DNA of 64,000 nt from Orobanche coerulescens. Taxonomy: Eukaryota; Streptophyta; Magnoliopsida; Lamiales; Orobanchaceae. The notes under the pieces were generated by a model, which was not told the origin of the DNA, did not search any database, and worked only from the letters and a program-made list of their open reading frames with translations. Both the position numbers and the translations under genes were made by a program. Within the stretch, counting starts at the first letter, position 1. The number at the start of each line of letters is the position of its first letter. The DNA is taken from contig CM065802.1 of the NCBI GenBank assembly GCA_033398695.1, forward strand, positions 149,530,096 to 149,594,095, in the 5' to 3' direction. This document shows, one piece after another, positions 46,377 through 56,722 of the stretch.

Positions 46377-46766
46377 CTAGGCCTTATGAACTGCTTTCCA
46401 AAAGTGAGACACAAAACGGCCGTCTCGATCAGAAACAATGGTCTTCGGCGTACCATGCAATCGAACTATCTCCGAAATAAATACTCGTGCCAACCTCTCC
46501 GGTCCCCACGTATCCTTAATGCCTAGGAAATGAGCTGATTTGGTTAAACGATCAACTATCACCCAAATCATGTTCATTCCTGTCCTGGTTCTCGGCATAT
46601 TAGTGATAAAGTCCATCGATATGTCCTCCCACTTCCATTCAGGAATTGGGAGCGGCTTCAACATTCCGGCAGGCCGTTGATGCTCGATCTTAACTCACGA
46701 CAAGTCAAGCATTTGAAACATAGTCCGCTACATCTTTCTTCATGTTGCCCCACCGTAAATTTTGCT
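46377..46766 (-). pseudogene. Tek-4 integrase catalytic core, N-terminal half
   Basis: Frame 46377-46664 has PEWKWEDISMDFITNMPRTR with the first catalytic Asp and HGTPKTIVSDRDGRFVSHFW with the second. It stops at TAG in the segment before AYHPQTDG. Upstream (46665-46766) the HHCC zinc-binding part can be followed with a frameshift. The three acids D, D, E are therefore all present, split over two pieces. Confidence 0.87.
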
Positions 46767-47237
46767 TCAAGTCCTTATACATTTCTTGGTGCCCTGTGGA
46801 TAGAATAGGCGCGAGTGAGCTTCTTTCATAATCGTCTGTTTCAGAACATCATCATCGGGAACGCAGAGTCGGTTCTGAAATCTCAAAACTCCATCATCAT
46901 GAATTATGAATCCGGGGGCCTTTCCTTTGATCACTTCATCACGTAACCGAATCATCAGAGGATCATCTGAATGTCTAGATTTGATTTCTTCGGTTAATGA
47001 CGAAGTTAATTCCATTACGCACAGTTGTCCTTGGACTCTTTGTAACCACACTTCAATTTCTTCTCGAATCATCTCTCGTTGAAGGCTATGTTGGGAGGTC
47101 AGCGTCTCTAGCATCTGAATAGAAACAGGCTTGCGGCTGAGTGCATCGGCTACTACATTCGCTCTGCCTGGATGATACAAAATCTCCAAGTCATAGTCCT
47201 TAATCAGCTCTAACCATCTTCTTTGCCGCATGTTCAA
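46767..47237 (-). pseudogene. Tek-4 RNase H end and link to integrase
   Basis: 156 codons. It starts with [20 protein letters not shown] and [10 protein letters not shown], the classic end of the gypsy RNase H domain, then has a linker and reaches [15 protein letters not shown], the first His of the integrase zinc finger, where the frame breaks. Confidence 0.87.
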
Positions 47238-47917
47238 CTCTTTCTGACTGAAGATGTATTTGAGACTCTTGTGATCCGTAAAGATCTGACAATGAGTCCG
47301 TGCGAGTAATGTCTCCAGATCTTCAAAGCAAAAACTACTGCTGCTAGCTCCAAATCATGTGTTGGGTAATTCACTTCATAAGGTTTCAGCTGTCGTGAAG
47401 CATAAGCGATCACCTTATCATTCTGCATCAATACACATCCGAGTCCTTGGTTCGAAGCATCAATGTAAACTATGAATCCTCCAGTCCCTTGTGGAAGTGA
47501 TAAAATTGGTGCTGTCGTCAATCTCTTCTTTAATTCATCAAAACTAGTCTGACACGACTCGTTCCACTCAAACTTTTGAGTTTTCTGCAGGAGTCGAGTA
47601 AGTGGGCGGGAGATTTTGGAAAACCCTTCCACGAACCGACGATAATACCCAGCAAGTCCTAAGAAACTTCGAACTTCTTTCACGTTCTTTGGAGGTTTCC
47701 AATCCATAATTGCTTCGATTTTCTGCGGATCTACTCGGACTCCTTCCGCTGATACCACATGACCGAGGAACATTACTTCCTTTAGCCAGAATTCACACTT
47801 AGAGAGTTTGGCGTACAGTTGCTCGCTTCTCAAAAGCTCTAATACAATCCGCAAATCATGCATGCTCTTCCGGGTTCTTAGAATACACCAGGATGTCATC
47901 AATGAACACGACCACAA
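47234..47917 (-). pseudogene. Tek-4 reverse transcriptase end and RNase H
   Basis: After a shifted start, the frame reads [40 protein letters not shown], then RNase H with [17 protein letters not shown] and [20 protein letters not shown]. Near 47320 the frame slips, and the last part ([11 protein letters not shown] in another frame) continues in the next piece. Reverse transcriptase and RNase H copy the RNA genome into DNA in the particle. Confidence 0.88.
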
Positions 47918-48557
47918 ATTTATCCAAATATTCGATGAACACTCGGTTCATCAACTGCATGAATACAGCAGGTGCATTAGTGAGACCAAATGGCATCACT
48001 ACAAACTCATAGTGTCCGTAGCGAGTTCTGAATGCTGACTTTGGAACATCAGATTCCTTAATCCTCAGCTGATGGTATCCTGATCTCAGATCGATTTTAG
48101 AAAATACTGTTGCCCCTTGCAACTGGTCAAACAAATCATCAATCCGTGGCAACGGATACTTGTTCTTAATCGTCATCTTGTTCAGCTCTCGATAGTCAAT
48201 ACACAGTCGAAGCGATCCATCCTTCTTTCGGACAAAAAAAACTGGCGCTCCCCAAGGTGAAACGCTTGGCTGAATATAGCCTTTGTCCAGTAACTCCTCC
48301 AGTTGCTTCTTCAGTTCGTACATCTCAGTAGGCGCTATACGATACGGCGCCTTAGAAATTGGGGTAGCTCTGGGTTCCAGCTCAATAGTGAATTCTACAT
48401 CCCGTCGTGGAGGTAGTCCAGGTAATTCGTCAGGAAATACATCTGGAAATCCATTCACAACAGGAATGGATGAAAGTTTTATAATTTCATCTTCTTTCTT
48501 CATTGCATAGCACCAATACCCTGTACAACCCTGTTTCAACAATTTGACAGCTTTCAT
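47856..48557 (-). pseudogene. Tek-4 reverse transcriptase
   Basis: 233 open codons covering fingers and palm: [55 protein letters not shown] with the first catalytic Asp, and [11 protein letters not shown], where FIDD is the YxDD active site. All polymerase motifs up to the active site are intact. The frame shifts just after, near 47860-47870, into the 47234-47917 piece. Motifs agree with plant Ty3/gypsy chromoviruses. Confidence 0.9.
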
Positions 48558-48590
48558 TGCTTTGATTAACTTTCCTGAACTTCCTGGTTT

Positions 48591-49043
48591 TCATCCTTCA
48601 AATAGTACTTCGGAGCCATCATCAGCGATCAGCGAAATATTCCTCCTTCGGTAGTTTACAATTGCTCCATATCGATTAAGCCAATCGTCTCCGAGTATTA
48701 GGTCATCTCCTTGCATTTCTATCACAATTAGATTTGAGAGCCACTCCCTACCCCTAAATAATACAGGAAAATCTCTAGTCTCTAAGTTCCCAACAATCGT
48801 CTCTCCACTCGGTAAACCAACAACATAAGGTTCAAAAGTATGAAAACCGGAAATATTCAAACGATTTACACAAGACAAAGATATAAAAGAATGCGTAGCT
48901 CCTGTATCGAATAAAACGCTAACTGGCTGGGAAAGGATTTGGACAGTACCTGATGCGACAGCAGCATCCTGATCGTATGTCCTCCTTATCTCATACAGAC
49001 ATGGGGAACAGATCCGGCACTCGATGTCCCCTTTCGGTCCCAT
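48591..49043 (-). pseudogene. Tek-4 protease
   Basis: 150 codons with the aspartic protease motif VLFDTGATHSFISL and the later GDDLILGDDWLNRYGAIVNY. It overlaps the gag piece in another frame by about 60 bases and ends with a stop shortly before the reverse transcriptase piece. Protease would cut the polyprotein. Confidence 0.85.
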
Positions 49044-50216
49044 TGTCCTCTGCCTCGTTCGCGGCCAAAATTTTGAGGCATCTGAACACTTTGCTGCGTC
49101 TGTTGGATACTAGCTTCCTTCTGAACTGGCTGTGATGAACGAGTTACATTGTACTTAGTGGCGTCCTTACAAAACGTCGCACGGTGCCCTTCCTGTCCGC
49201 ACTCAAAACATGTAACTGGAGTGCACAAACAATCACGCCAAAGGTGGCTTGGGCGACCACAGTTAAAGCACTTCCTAGCTGTATCCGTCGTGGCTGACAT
49301 TGTTACGTAATTCTTTCCGCTCTTAGATGGGTGCGGAGGTTTCTTGAAAGAAAAAGAAGACTGGGCCTTGCGGGGCCCACTGCTCTTGTGCTCTGTAAAA
49401 GTACCAGAGACTTTCTGTTTCTTTGACTCCATAAACTTCTCCATTGCTGCTTCTTTTATTTCGTACGCCAACGTCTTATCCTGGTATTGGCGGAGAGTGG
49501 TACATTCAAAACTGGACATGTACCTCTGGATTTATGGTTTCATCCTCATTTCAAAATGAATCATCATCTCCGCATGCATTCGGCCGGATGTCGAACAAAT
49601 GCTAGCTCTTTGGTTAAACGTCTTAATCGTGCAGGATACGGGTTCATCGATGGCCGAGCGGAGAAAAGCTCCCGAATTTTAGCTTCCCTCACGGGGACGA
49701 GGCAATCGAGCTTCCATCATCATTTTAAATTCCGTCAATCGGCATCATGATCGTAGGTCGGATAGCTTCCCACCACTCGGATGCTTCCCCTATCGAAAGA
49801 AATCTTGGGCAATAGGAGCTCTCCTATCGTCCGGCAATTAATTCCAAAAAAATTTTCTCAGTTCCTTCAACCAATGGTCCCAAGTGGGAGTCTCGGAAAA
49901 GCCGTCAAATTTGGGTGGTTGCATCTTTGCCACCTCTTGTAACCATCACCACCTCGATTTCCCATTTCGGAATCCTTTGTTGTCCATCTCCCTGCCGAAT
50001 TCCTGCCGCCACTTGCATTCGGTCCACGACACGGCGAGTCATCTGGTTCACGACTTGACGAAGGATTTCTGGTACACCCGGTTCCGGTTCGTTATTGATG
50101 GATTGTTGCGGCTCGCCTGAGCTATGACTAGCCTGATTAGAAGGCGACACCTCCCTTTCAGCATTCCTTCGTCCGCGTCCACGACCGCGACCACGTCCAC
50201 GTCCGCCTCTCAACAT
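48986..50216 (-). pseudogene. Tek-4 gag, scrambled in the middle
   Basis: The N-terminal piece (49905-50216) starts MLRGGRGRGRGRGRGRRNAE and runs to the capsid start. The C-terminal piece (48986-49519) has two complete knuckles, CFNCGRPSHLWRDC and CFECGQEGHRATFC. Between them (49520-49905) the capsid part can be recognised only in short stretches in changing frames, with many small indels. The same 400 bases have unusually few CAG or CTG words. The breaks could therefore be real decay or faulty consensus. Confidence 0.82.
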
Positions 50217-50433
50217 ACTGTAAGCACAAGTACTTAATATACAGGAAACAACATTGTTCTAATGTTCAAGTATAAAAAGTACAACATGTAAAGAACGAGA
50301 TAGAGTTTAGGAACTTACAACCACTGTTCGCATGAAGACGTAGGCAGTACAGTGATGTCATTCACGGCCAGTTACCTCGAAAGACATAAATGACCCCTAT
50401 TTTAACCCAACGACCAAGATATACACAATCTTA

Positions 50434-50445
50434 GCTCCGATACCA
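50434..50445 (-). other. Tek-4 primer-binding site
   Basis: Minus strand TGGTATCGGAGC, five bases from the 5' LTR end; same variant as in Tek-1, Tek-2 and Ang-2. Confidence 0.88.
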
Positions 50446-50780
50446 TATTCTGTAACACCCCCGATATATTCAGGAATATTGCAGCGCCGTAAATCCTTTA
50501 CATAAGAATTTACAAGGCTGATTAAAGGAAAAGACAATAACAGATACCGATTCATGAAATTTCTGAAATAAAATACAACCATCTGGTTCAAAACCGAGAA
50601 TACAAATATCCAATGAAGAGTTATTATTACATCAATAAAATCCAAACATTATAAACGGACGACATACTCGAGTACTTATTGAAATAACCAAGAAACAATG
50701 ACGATAAACCCGTAGGAACATCACTCTGCACCCTCGTCGTCATGCATCTCCAGTGGTTGTTTCCCCGCTCTCCTGGATCC

Positions 50781-50829
50781 TGAACATACACAAATGTTCA
50801 CCCCCGAAGGGGTTAGCACAACGATGCTA
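50781..50829 (-). other. Three-hairpin cassette, Tek-4 5' LTR
   Basis: On the minus strand in order: TAGCA/TGCTA stem, then ACCCC-TTCG-GGGGT (a stem closed by C-G around a UUCG tetraloop in RNA), then TGAACAT/ATGTTCA. Same order and position as in Tek-2 and Tek-3. Confidence 0.6.
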
Positions 50830-52419
50830 GTACAAGTACAATAATCATACAACAATGATATAATCAACAATTATATCGTAACAAGTTTCTCCAACGAGAA
50901 ATATTCACAACACATATCATATCATAACAGTTTCAACATACTGTTGGTATTCCAACGATCCAGTAGCACCTGGCTATAGATTCCCATGATGATCCGTCGG
51001 ACCAACACATGGTGGAACTACTGTCCAACGATCCAAGTATAGCGACTATAGATTCCCATGATGATTCCCGTCGGATCAACGCATGGTGGACATATAATCA
51101 CAACATATTTACACGATACAATCACATTGTCATAATATAAACAATTCTAATTAGAGTACTTGCCTCGGTTCGTTGACAAGAATAAACTTCCAAAAATATC
51201 AAAATACTCGAAGGTCGTCCCCTTCGATCAATCACGTGTTAAGCTCGAACCTTAACAAAAGAAATAGCACAGAATTCATTTCATGCCGTACGAACGTCTA
51301 ACAATTCAACAATTACGGTAGGAAGTCCTTAATATGCAATCTGTCTGGATAGCTTAACGCACGCCACGCATCTTATGTAGCGTACGTTAATGCTACTCAT
51401 TAGCGCACGCAATACACACTGCCTAGCGTACGCTAACCATGCACGGTCAGTACCTCACTGGTCAGCCGACTGAATCGCCTGATGACTTAGCGCACGCTAA
51501 GTTGCAAATGTGGCATACGCTAAACATACACGATAACGCACGTTAATTCACGTAGCTTAGCGCACGCTAAGAGTGCATGGCAGTTCACTGGAGGGCAGCA
51601 GATTATACAAATGGTGATGAAGTAAGCGAATTCCTCAGTGATTTGATGTTTGTTGTCCGACTTCATGTTATGATCATAACCCTTATGAATGATCTCAAGG
51701 ATAATAACAACTTCAAGATGCAAGTATACGTATAATCATCATAACACCATAATCCATCTTGATTACAATTCTCATGCGAAGTTGGTGATCTCCGGTTGAT
51801 GTATTAGATTCTACTATCATTATACATATTCAGACTTCATCTTGAGGTGAACTAACAATTCCAACTTATACGAAAGAATATTTCCTAAGATGATTCTTCC
51901 TTTAAGTTCTTATAATATCACCTCCAATTCATGATCACAAAGATAACATAAATCATACGGATTGTTAACTTCAGAATGTTTCTCTCATCATTTGAAGTAC
52001 TAGGATTCCGACTTCAAGGTTCCAACAATAATATCATAATTGTAGACATTCCAATCTTCTAAACATGATGTTGTTGAATAATTCACTAATGAAATTCAAT
52101 ATCTCGTTAACATGATCATCTTATCCCTTGGAATCCAAATCTAAGACTGGTGATAGGTTGAACATACCTTAATATGCCGAAATCACTGAACCACAAGGTA
52201 GAATCCGACTCCGGTTGATTATGTGCCACTCTAAGGTGTTACTTCTCTTCAATGATCACTCACAAGTGATAACCAATATTCAAGGATCACTAATATATGT
52301 TCTAAGTGTGTTAGAGGGATGATTAAAGCTCTCTGTCCTCTCAAGAATGAAGAATGGGCGAAAGAAATGAAAGCCAAAATGGGTTGTTGTCCCATTTATA
52401 ATATTCTGCATTTTAGCTA

Positions 52420-52640
52420 ATTAGCGCACGCTACAATACATACTTAGCGCGTGCTAATGAGCGTTGACTCCAAATCTGTCCGGCTTCGTCCGCGGGAATC
52501 TTATCCGGACCCATGTCCCGGCTGGCGCATGTGTTAGCCACCTACCTCAATAATTCAGTGTCTAGCGCACGCAACTCCTATACGTAGTGTGCGCTAGTAA
52601 TAACCGATAGCTCGCGTTAAGCTACATTCTTAGTGTGCGC
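52420..52640 (-). promoter_or_regulatory. Candidate upstream promoter array, Tek-4 5' LTR
   Basis: At least five TAGCG/CGCTA near-palindromes (ttagcgcacgcta, ttagcgcgtgctaa, gtgcgctag and variants) end within about 20 bp of the TATA box on the element's strand. Regulatory use is inferred from position. Confidence 0.4.
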
Positions 52641-52797
52641 TATCACGAGTTTGCATGAGAAAATTTGCATGATGTTATACTTAAGTACAAGGATGCCAAT
52701 GCAAGAAATATCATACTCCAATAATCAAATCCACAAATCCGAATAATACAGGGTCGGAATACAGATGAAATACACAGTAATAAATCCGGATATTACA

Positions 52798-54062
52798 TGC
52801 ATAACGTCAAGTACATATAGGTTTTGACTAAATGTGATCCTATAACTTGATCGGGATATTTGAAAGAAGGGTTTATACGTATACTGGTATTCACGACAGA
52901 AATGTTTTGGAATGATCCCAATCATTCGTTCTCAGCTGGGTTACAGTGTAGGCCGCGGGACTGGCTAGGTGGTGCTATCACTCTTTGGTTTCTCCCATTG
53001 CTAACTGAGACGGAACTACCGAGTCGCGCATTAGGATAGACGACGGAATAAATCGAGCTTTAATCTCTCTTTAATAAATATTAGATATTTGATATCTAAT
53101 TTACTGGAGATTAGATGTCTAAATAATTATGGGATATTAGATGTCTAAATTAATTTATTGGATAAATTAATTTACGGCCTAATAAATTAAATAAATTATC
53201 GGGTAATTAATTTAATTCAAATATATAATTATTTATTGTAAAAATTAATTGTATTATTTTGTATTTGATATAATTAATTAATTGAATTAATTAATTGATA
53301 TAAAAACATTTAGACGGAACGAAGTGTATCTATCGGATTAGACACACTAGAGTCCGAAATGAACTGGACTCTCTTAATTCCTTCTAGAGTCCGCCCCACC
53401 TCTCTCACATGTTTTCACAAGTCTTGATTCCTTTCCTTAATGAGAGGAAGACCAAGACTTGTGATTAATAGGTTGGCATGTAATGTTTAATTAATTAATT
53501 GAGGTAAGACTTGAGATGTGAAGTGGTGACAATAAAAGAAGACTTATCTCCTCCATCCCACTAGCTTTGAGCCGTGAGTTTCCAAGAAGAAAGAGAGATA
53601 GAAGTCTTCATTTTGTTCTTCATCATTTCATTTCCAAAATTAAGAGAGAAAGATTTAAAAAAAAACCACTTTGAGTGCTTAAGAAAATCAAGAGTGAAGA
53701 TTAATTAGTACACTTGGAATGTATCAATAGATCACATAGCTCCAATCACCTTGTACTAGCCGTACCCGTGGTGGATAATAAGGTGGGTGTTGTTCCAATC
53801 ATTTTTTCCGGTGCGTGGCAAGTAGAGACGCGGTACTTTCGGTGTTGGATTTTTCTAGAGCTATTGCGGATTGGATTCGTAGTTGACATCATCAACACAA
53901 TATTAAATCAAAGGACTTCAAAGGTATGATTTCATATCTTACTTTTGCTTGTTTTATATTCTTATATACGTAGCTTGATTGATCCTCTTAAGGGATTCAG
54001 ATCGAATTTATTTTCATTTATTGCTTCTGCCACTCATTTGTTTTAGGCACCGAATGCCAACA
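52798..54062 (+). repeat. Ang-3 3' LTR, second segment
   Basis: Continues the LTR after Tek-4 and ends ...CGAATGCCAACA at 54062, followed by the GTACT duplication. It includes the AT-rich stretch 53080-53300. The frame open at 53714-53929 also occurs in the 5' LTR (37381-37596), simply because the LTRs match. Confidence 0.9.
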
Positions 54063-54067
54063 GTACT

Positions 54068-54614
54068 TTGAGGTTGACCCCACCAACCAGTGATGGGATC
54101 GAACTACTCTAGTGACTAACTTAATGTCACAAGCACATACTGAATTTTCAAGTCAAAAGTTCACGTCTACCTATCACAACCTTTTGATTTAGTCATTGAC
54201 TATAGAGTGAACTCTATTTGACCGAATCGAGGTGAGTTATGTCCGAGTATACTAATCCCATTAACATATCTATAACATGTTCTCCCACCAACTCTTAGTG
54301 AAGACAGGCACAATACTTGTCAAAATACACGTTATACAAAGTCTAAAATTAATGCCCAGCTAAGTTTTATCGACTTGCAAACTAGTTAAGCATTCGAGCC
54401 TAAATACTTCGTGCCTATCTCCTTATCTTATAAGGAGTGGAATGTTTGCTCTCAAATCCAAGGGCAATTAATCTATATATATCAAATCATGATGCTAATG
54501 ATATACAATTAATATATCAACAATCAATGCCTTATTCCATTAATGTTAATAATTGCAATACAATGCTCTCACTCCCATACCCTCTGAGTTGAATACGAGG
54601 GCATATTTCTAACA
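54068..54614 (-). repeat. Ang-1 5' LTR, distal segment
   Basis: Resumes after Ang-3 and ends catatttctaaca, that is TGTTAGAAATATG on the element's strand: the outer end of Ang-1. Confidence 0.83.
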
Positions 54615-54773
54615 CCTACAACATATAGCCTAAGTACTTAGAACTTTTTCTGTAAAGTTTTTACTTCTGACTTTTCATCTATCTCTATGCGAATATGACT
54701 TCATCACAAAATTCATCCTTGTCCTTAAAGAAAAAAATACACTATCATCAACGGAAGGATATTTACTCGCTCT

Positions 54774-55350
54774 ATGCTTCAAGAGTGCATCATCTCTGAA
54801 AACCAAGATATGGACAGGATGAATCTGGTGATATCCCGTATCAAACAACAAGGGTTCTACATATTGAGTAGTCAAAACTATGATGAACGGATTGTTGAAG
54901 AGTTCTACCAGTATGTGGTGTTTAAGTGTGCATCAGAAAAGAAGGGTGCTCCCGCCTCTGAAATTGTGAGCACGATGCACGAGAAGGAGATTTCTATTAA
55001 TAGGGACCTTTTGGAAAAAGTGTATAAACTGCCATCTGACGGCCTGACACTGGAGGATCTGGAGACATTTCGGTCTGACAGTATGCTTAACCATATTAGA
55101 AGCTATTCACCGGGAACTCTAAAGCCGGAGATATCCGTTCCTCATGCCACAAGAAGAGTTTTACTCTTCCCTACTTCTACTTGCACGAATTCTGCTGCCG
55201 GGTTCTAGAGAATAGAACAATAGCGTTTAAAATGTGCAAAAACTTAAAGTTCAGAATGATGGTGGCCATCATGATTGAAGAAAAGGTGAACTGGTGCCAG
55301 GTGATTATGAAGCGTCTACAGGAGGAGGCTGCCAAGCCATAAACTGCAAG
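54774..55350 (+). pseudogene. Decayed plant-transposon-type gene
   Basis: The open part (54774-55208, 144 codons) has ISRIKQQGFYILSSQNYDER, VEEFYQYVVF and KEISINRDLLEKVYKLPSDG. The pattern of an EFY segment, then a short stretch leading to IN...LPxDG resembles the plant-specific family annotated as putative plant transposon protein (Pfam PF20167). That is a match by pattern only. After 55208 similarity of composition goes on in another frame (NLKFRMMVAIMIEEKVNWCQ) to about 55350 with stops. Upstream (54615-54773) there is no clear start. It lies between the Ang-1 end and SIRE-1; function unknown. Confidence 0.45.
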
Positions 55351-55534
55351 GACGTCCTTTGACCTGATGCTGAATCACATCCCTACTGTCAGGAATGCTT
55401 TTTGAGATTTTGATGATGTCATCCATGTATTCGAAGTTTATTTCAAATGTATGTTTAAAGTACTTGGCATTGTAAAGAAGAACCAAATGAGTATCTTCTA
55501 TAGGCCTTTTAAATATTAGGCTACGTACTGATCA

Positions 55535-56722
55535 TGTTGATAATGAGATTTGGCCAAGTATAGAACAACCTAAAATCAGTCAGGCAAAATATTAGGTGAG
55601 CTTGACCAGATAAAAATATCAGTTGGGTTTTGGTCAAAGCAAATCTCAGCTATGTTTGACCATATGAAATATCAGTCGGGTTTCGGTCAATAAAAAATAT
55701 CATCCGGGTTTGACTAAGTCAGAAGTACAGCTAAGTATCACTGAAGATAACTTTGGCCAAGTATAAAACAGCCAAACATCATCCGGGTCTGGTCATAGGA
55801 GAATATCAGTGAAGCTTGACCATACAGACATCAATCGAATTTTTGGTCAAAACAAAATATCAACAGACTTTCATCAAGACAAAATATCAGCCGAATTTTT
55901 ATCCAGATAAAATATCAGCTATGTCCACGTCAGTAAATATTGAAAAGTCAACAAACACGCCCAATCACATACATACGTAAAAGCCAAGGAGACAAGGTGA
56001 TTGATTACCAAAATTTAAGGAATAGAATATTCGTTGAGATTCACACCCTGAAGACTTTCCAAATATAGTAATAAAAGAAAGACGGCATAGCAATCCTACA
56101 TCTTCAAACGGTCAGCTTTGAAGAAGATACAAAGTCGTGCAAGAGGAGAAAAACTAAGCAATAAAGTCCAATCTCGAACGGGCGGATTTGTTCCAAGATG
56201 CAACGGCTATGAAGAGCTCAAAGATCGTACTATAAGTATATGAAGAACACTTGAGTAGAAGTTCGATGCGAACTATACTTACAAGCAATCAAAGCAGACG
56301 AAAGCAATATACAACTATAGCATTGTAAAGATAAAGATCATAAAGTATCATATACAGAGAAGCTCTTGGAGAAGACAAACACTCCTGTCTTAGAGTTTGA
56401 GTACGTGGTACTTTCTTGAATGAGGTTCTTGAGTGTAAGAGGTTGTACGGCATCCACGGGTTCTTGATTGGGAGGTGATAGGCAACTTGCTAGTTTTTGA
56501 GGCAGCCACGGGTTTTCGATCAAGATATGTTAGGCAACCGAGGGAAGGAGTTACAACGGCCACGAATTTTCACTGGTTGAAAGCTGTTGTAACTAAATTT
56601 ATTGTAACATGATTTCACTGGTTGAAAGTTATAGTGAATTTATCTCCAACTGGTTTGGAGAGAAGTGGACTAGTAGAGGATCAACCAACATCTAAAACCA
56701 CTATAAGTGTTGTGTGATTTAT
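55535..56722 (+). repeat. SIRE-1 5' LTR, first segment
   Basis: Starts at TGTTGATAATGAG, similar to SIRE LTR starts, and is cut by TRG-1 at a TTTAT target (56718-56722). It contains a degenerate repeat array (55590-55930) and short repeated words around 56400-56700 such as gccacgg(g/a)tttt and tttcactggttgaaag. No gene. Confidence 0.6.
55590..55930. repeat. Degenerate tandem array of about 30-36 bp units
   Basis: About ten irregular units built on aaatatcag(c/t)(c/t)gggttt.ggtcaa, with variants such as gaaatatcagtcgggtttcg and aaaatatcagccgaattttt. Units differ in length and sequence, so the array is old. It lies in the upstream half of the SIRE-1 LTR. Confidence 0.65.

Larger units (their letters stand above)
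43188..52797 (-). mobile_element. Tek-4: nearly complete Tekay-like chromovirus
   Basis: LTRs 43188-45537 (2350 bp) and 50451-52797 (2347 bp) are almost identical over most of their length. The target duplication is tacat (43183-43187) against tgcat (52798-52802); related LTRs read catgcat here, so the left copy has mutated. Order on the minus strand is PBS, gag, protease, reverse transcriptase, RNase H, integrase, chromodomain, PPT: the Ty3/gypsy order. The C-terminal chromodomain places it among chromoviruses, and its LTR size and 3' end fit Tekay. Several stops and frameshifts make it non-functional as read, but it is the youngest large insertion here. Confidence 0.93.
50451..52797 (-). 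repeat. Tek-4 5' LTR
   Basis: 2347 bp. Three-hairpin block at 50781-50829, palindrome clusters at 51355-51575 and 52420-52640. On the element's strand TATTATAAATGGG (plus 52394-52406) follows the second cluster and is a better TATA box than the matching site in the other LTR. Most differences from the 3' LTR are confined to a few short spots. Confidence 0.9.
37169..54062 (+). mobile_element. Ang-3: plus-strand Angela-like element inside the Ang-1 LTR
   Basis: 5' LTR 37169-37729, PBS, leader, gag with two MITEs, partial pol, PPT, then a 3' LTR in two pieces (42840-43187 and 52798-54062) around Tek-4. A perfect GTACT duplication (37164-37168 and 54063-54067) brackets the whole. The 5' LTR is 561 bp and the 3' LTR about 1.6 kb after removing Tek-4, so about 1 kb has been deleted from the 5' copy. 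All genes are interrupted. Confidence 0.92.
131..54614 (-). mobile_element. Ang-1: outermost Angela-like Ty1/copia element, split by nested insertions
   Basis: Own sequence is 131-3183, 32573-33209, 35202-37163 and 54068-54614. Read on the minus strand the order is 5' LTR, primer-binding site, leader, gag, protease, integrase, reverse transcriptase; RNase H and the 3' LTR lie beyond the left edge. The LTR ends (TGTTAGAAATATGCCC... and ...CCCAACA) and the initiator-Met PBS match the Angela/BARE type, which is known for LTRs of 1.7-2 kb and a long leader. Each break is bounded by a complete or nearly complete second element, and pieces on either side join in register with the other copies. All reading frames are broken. 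Confidence 0.8.
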
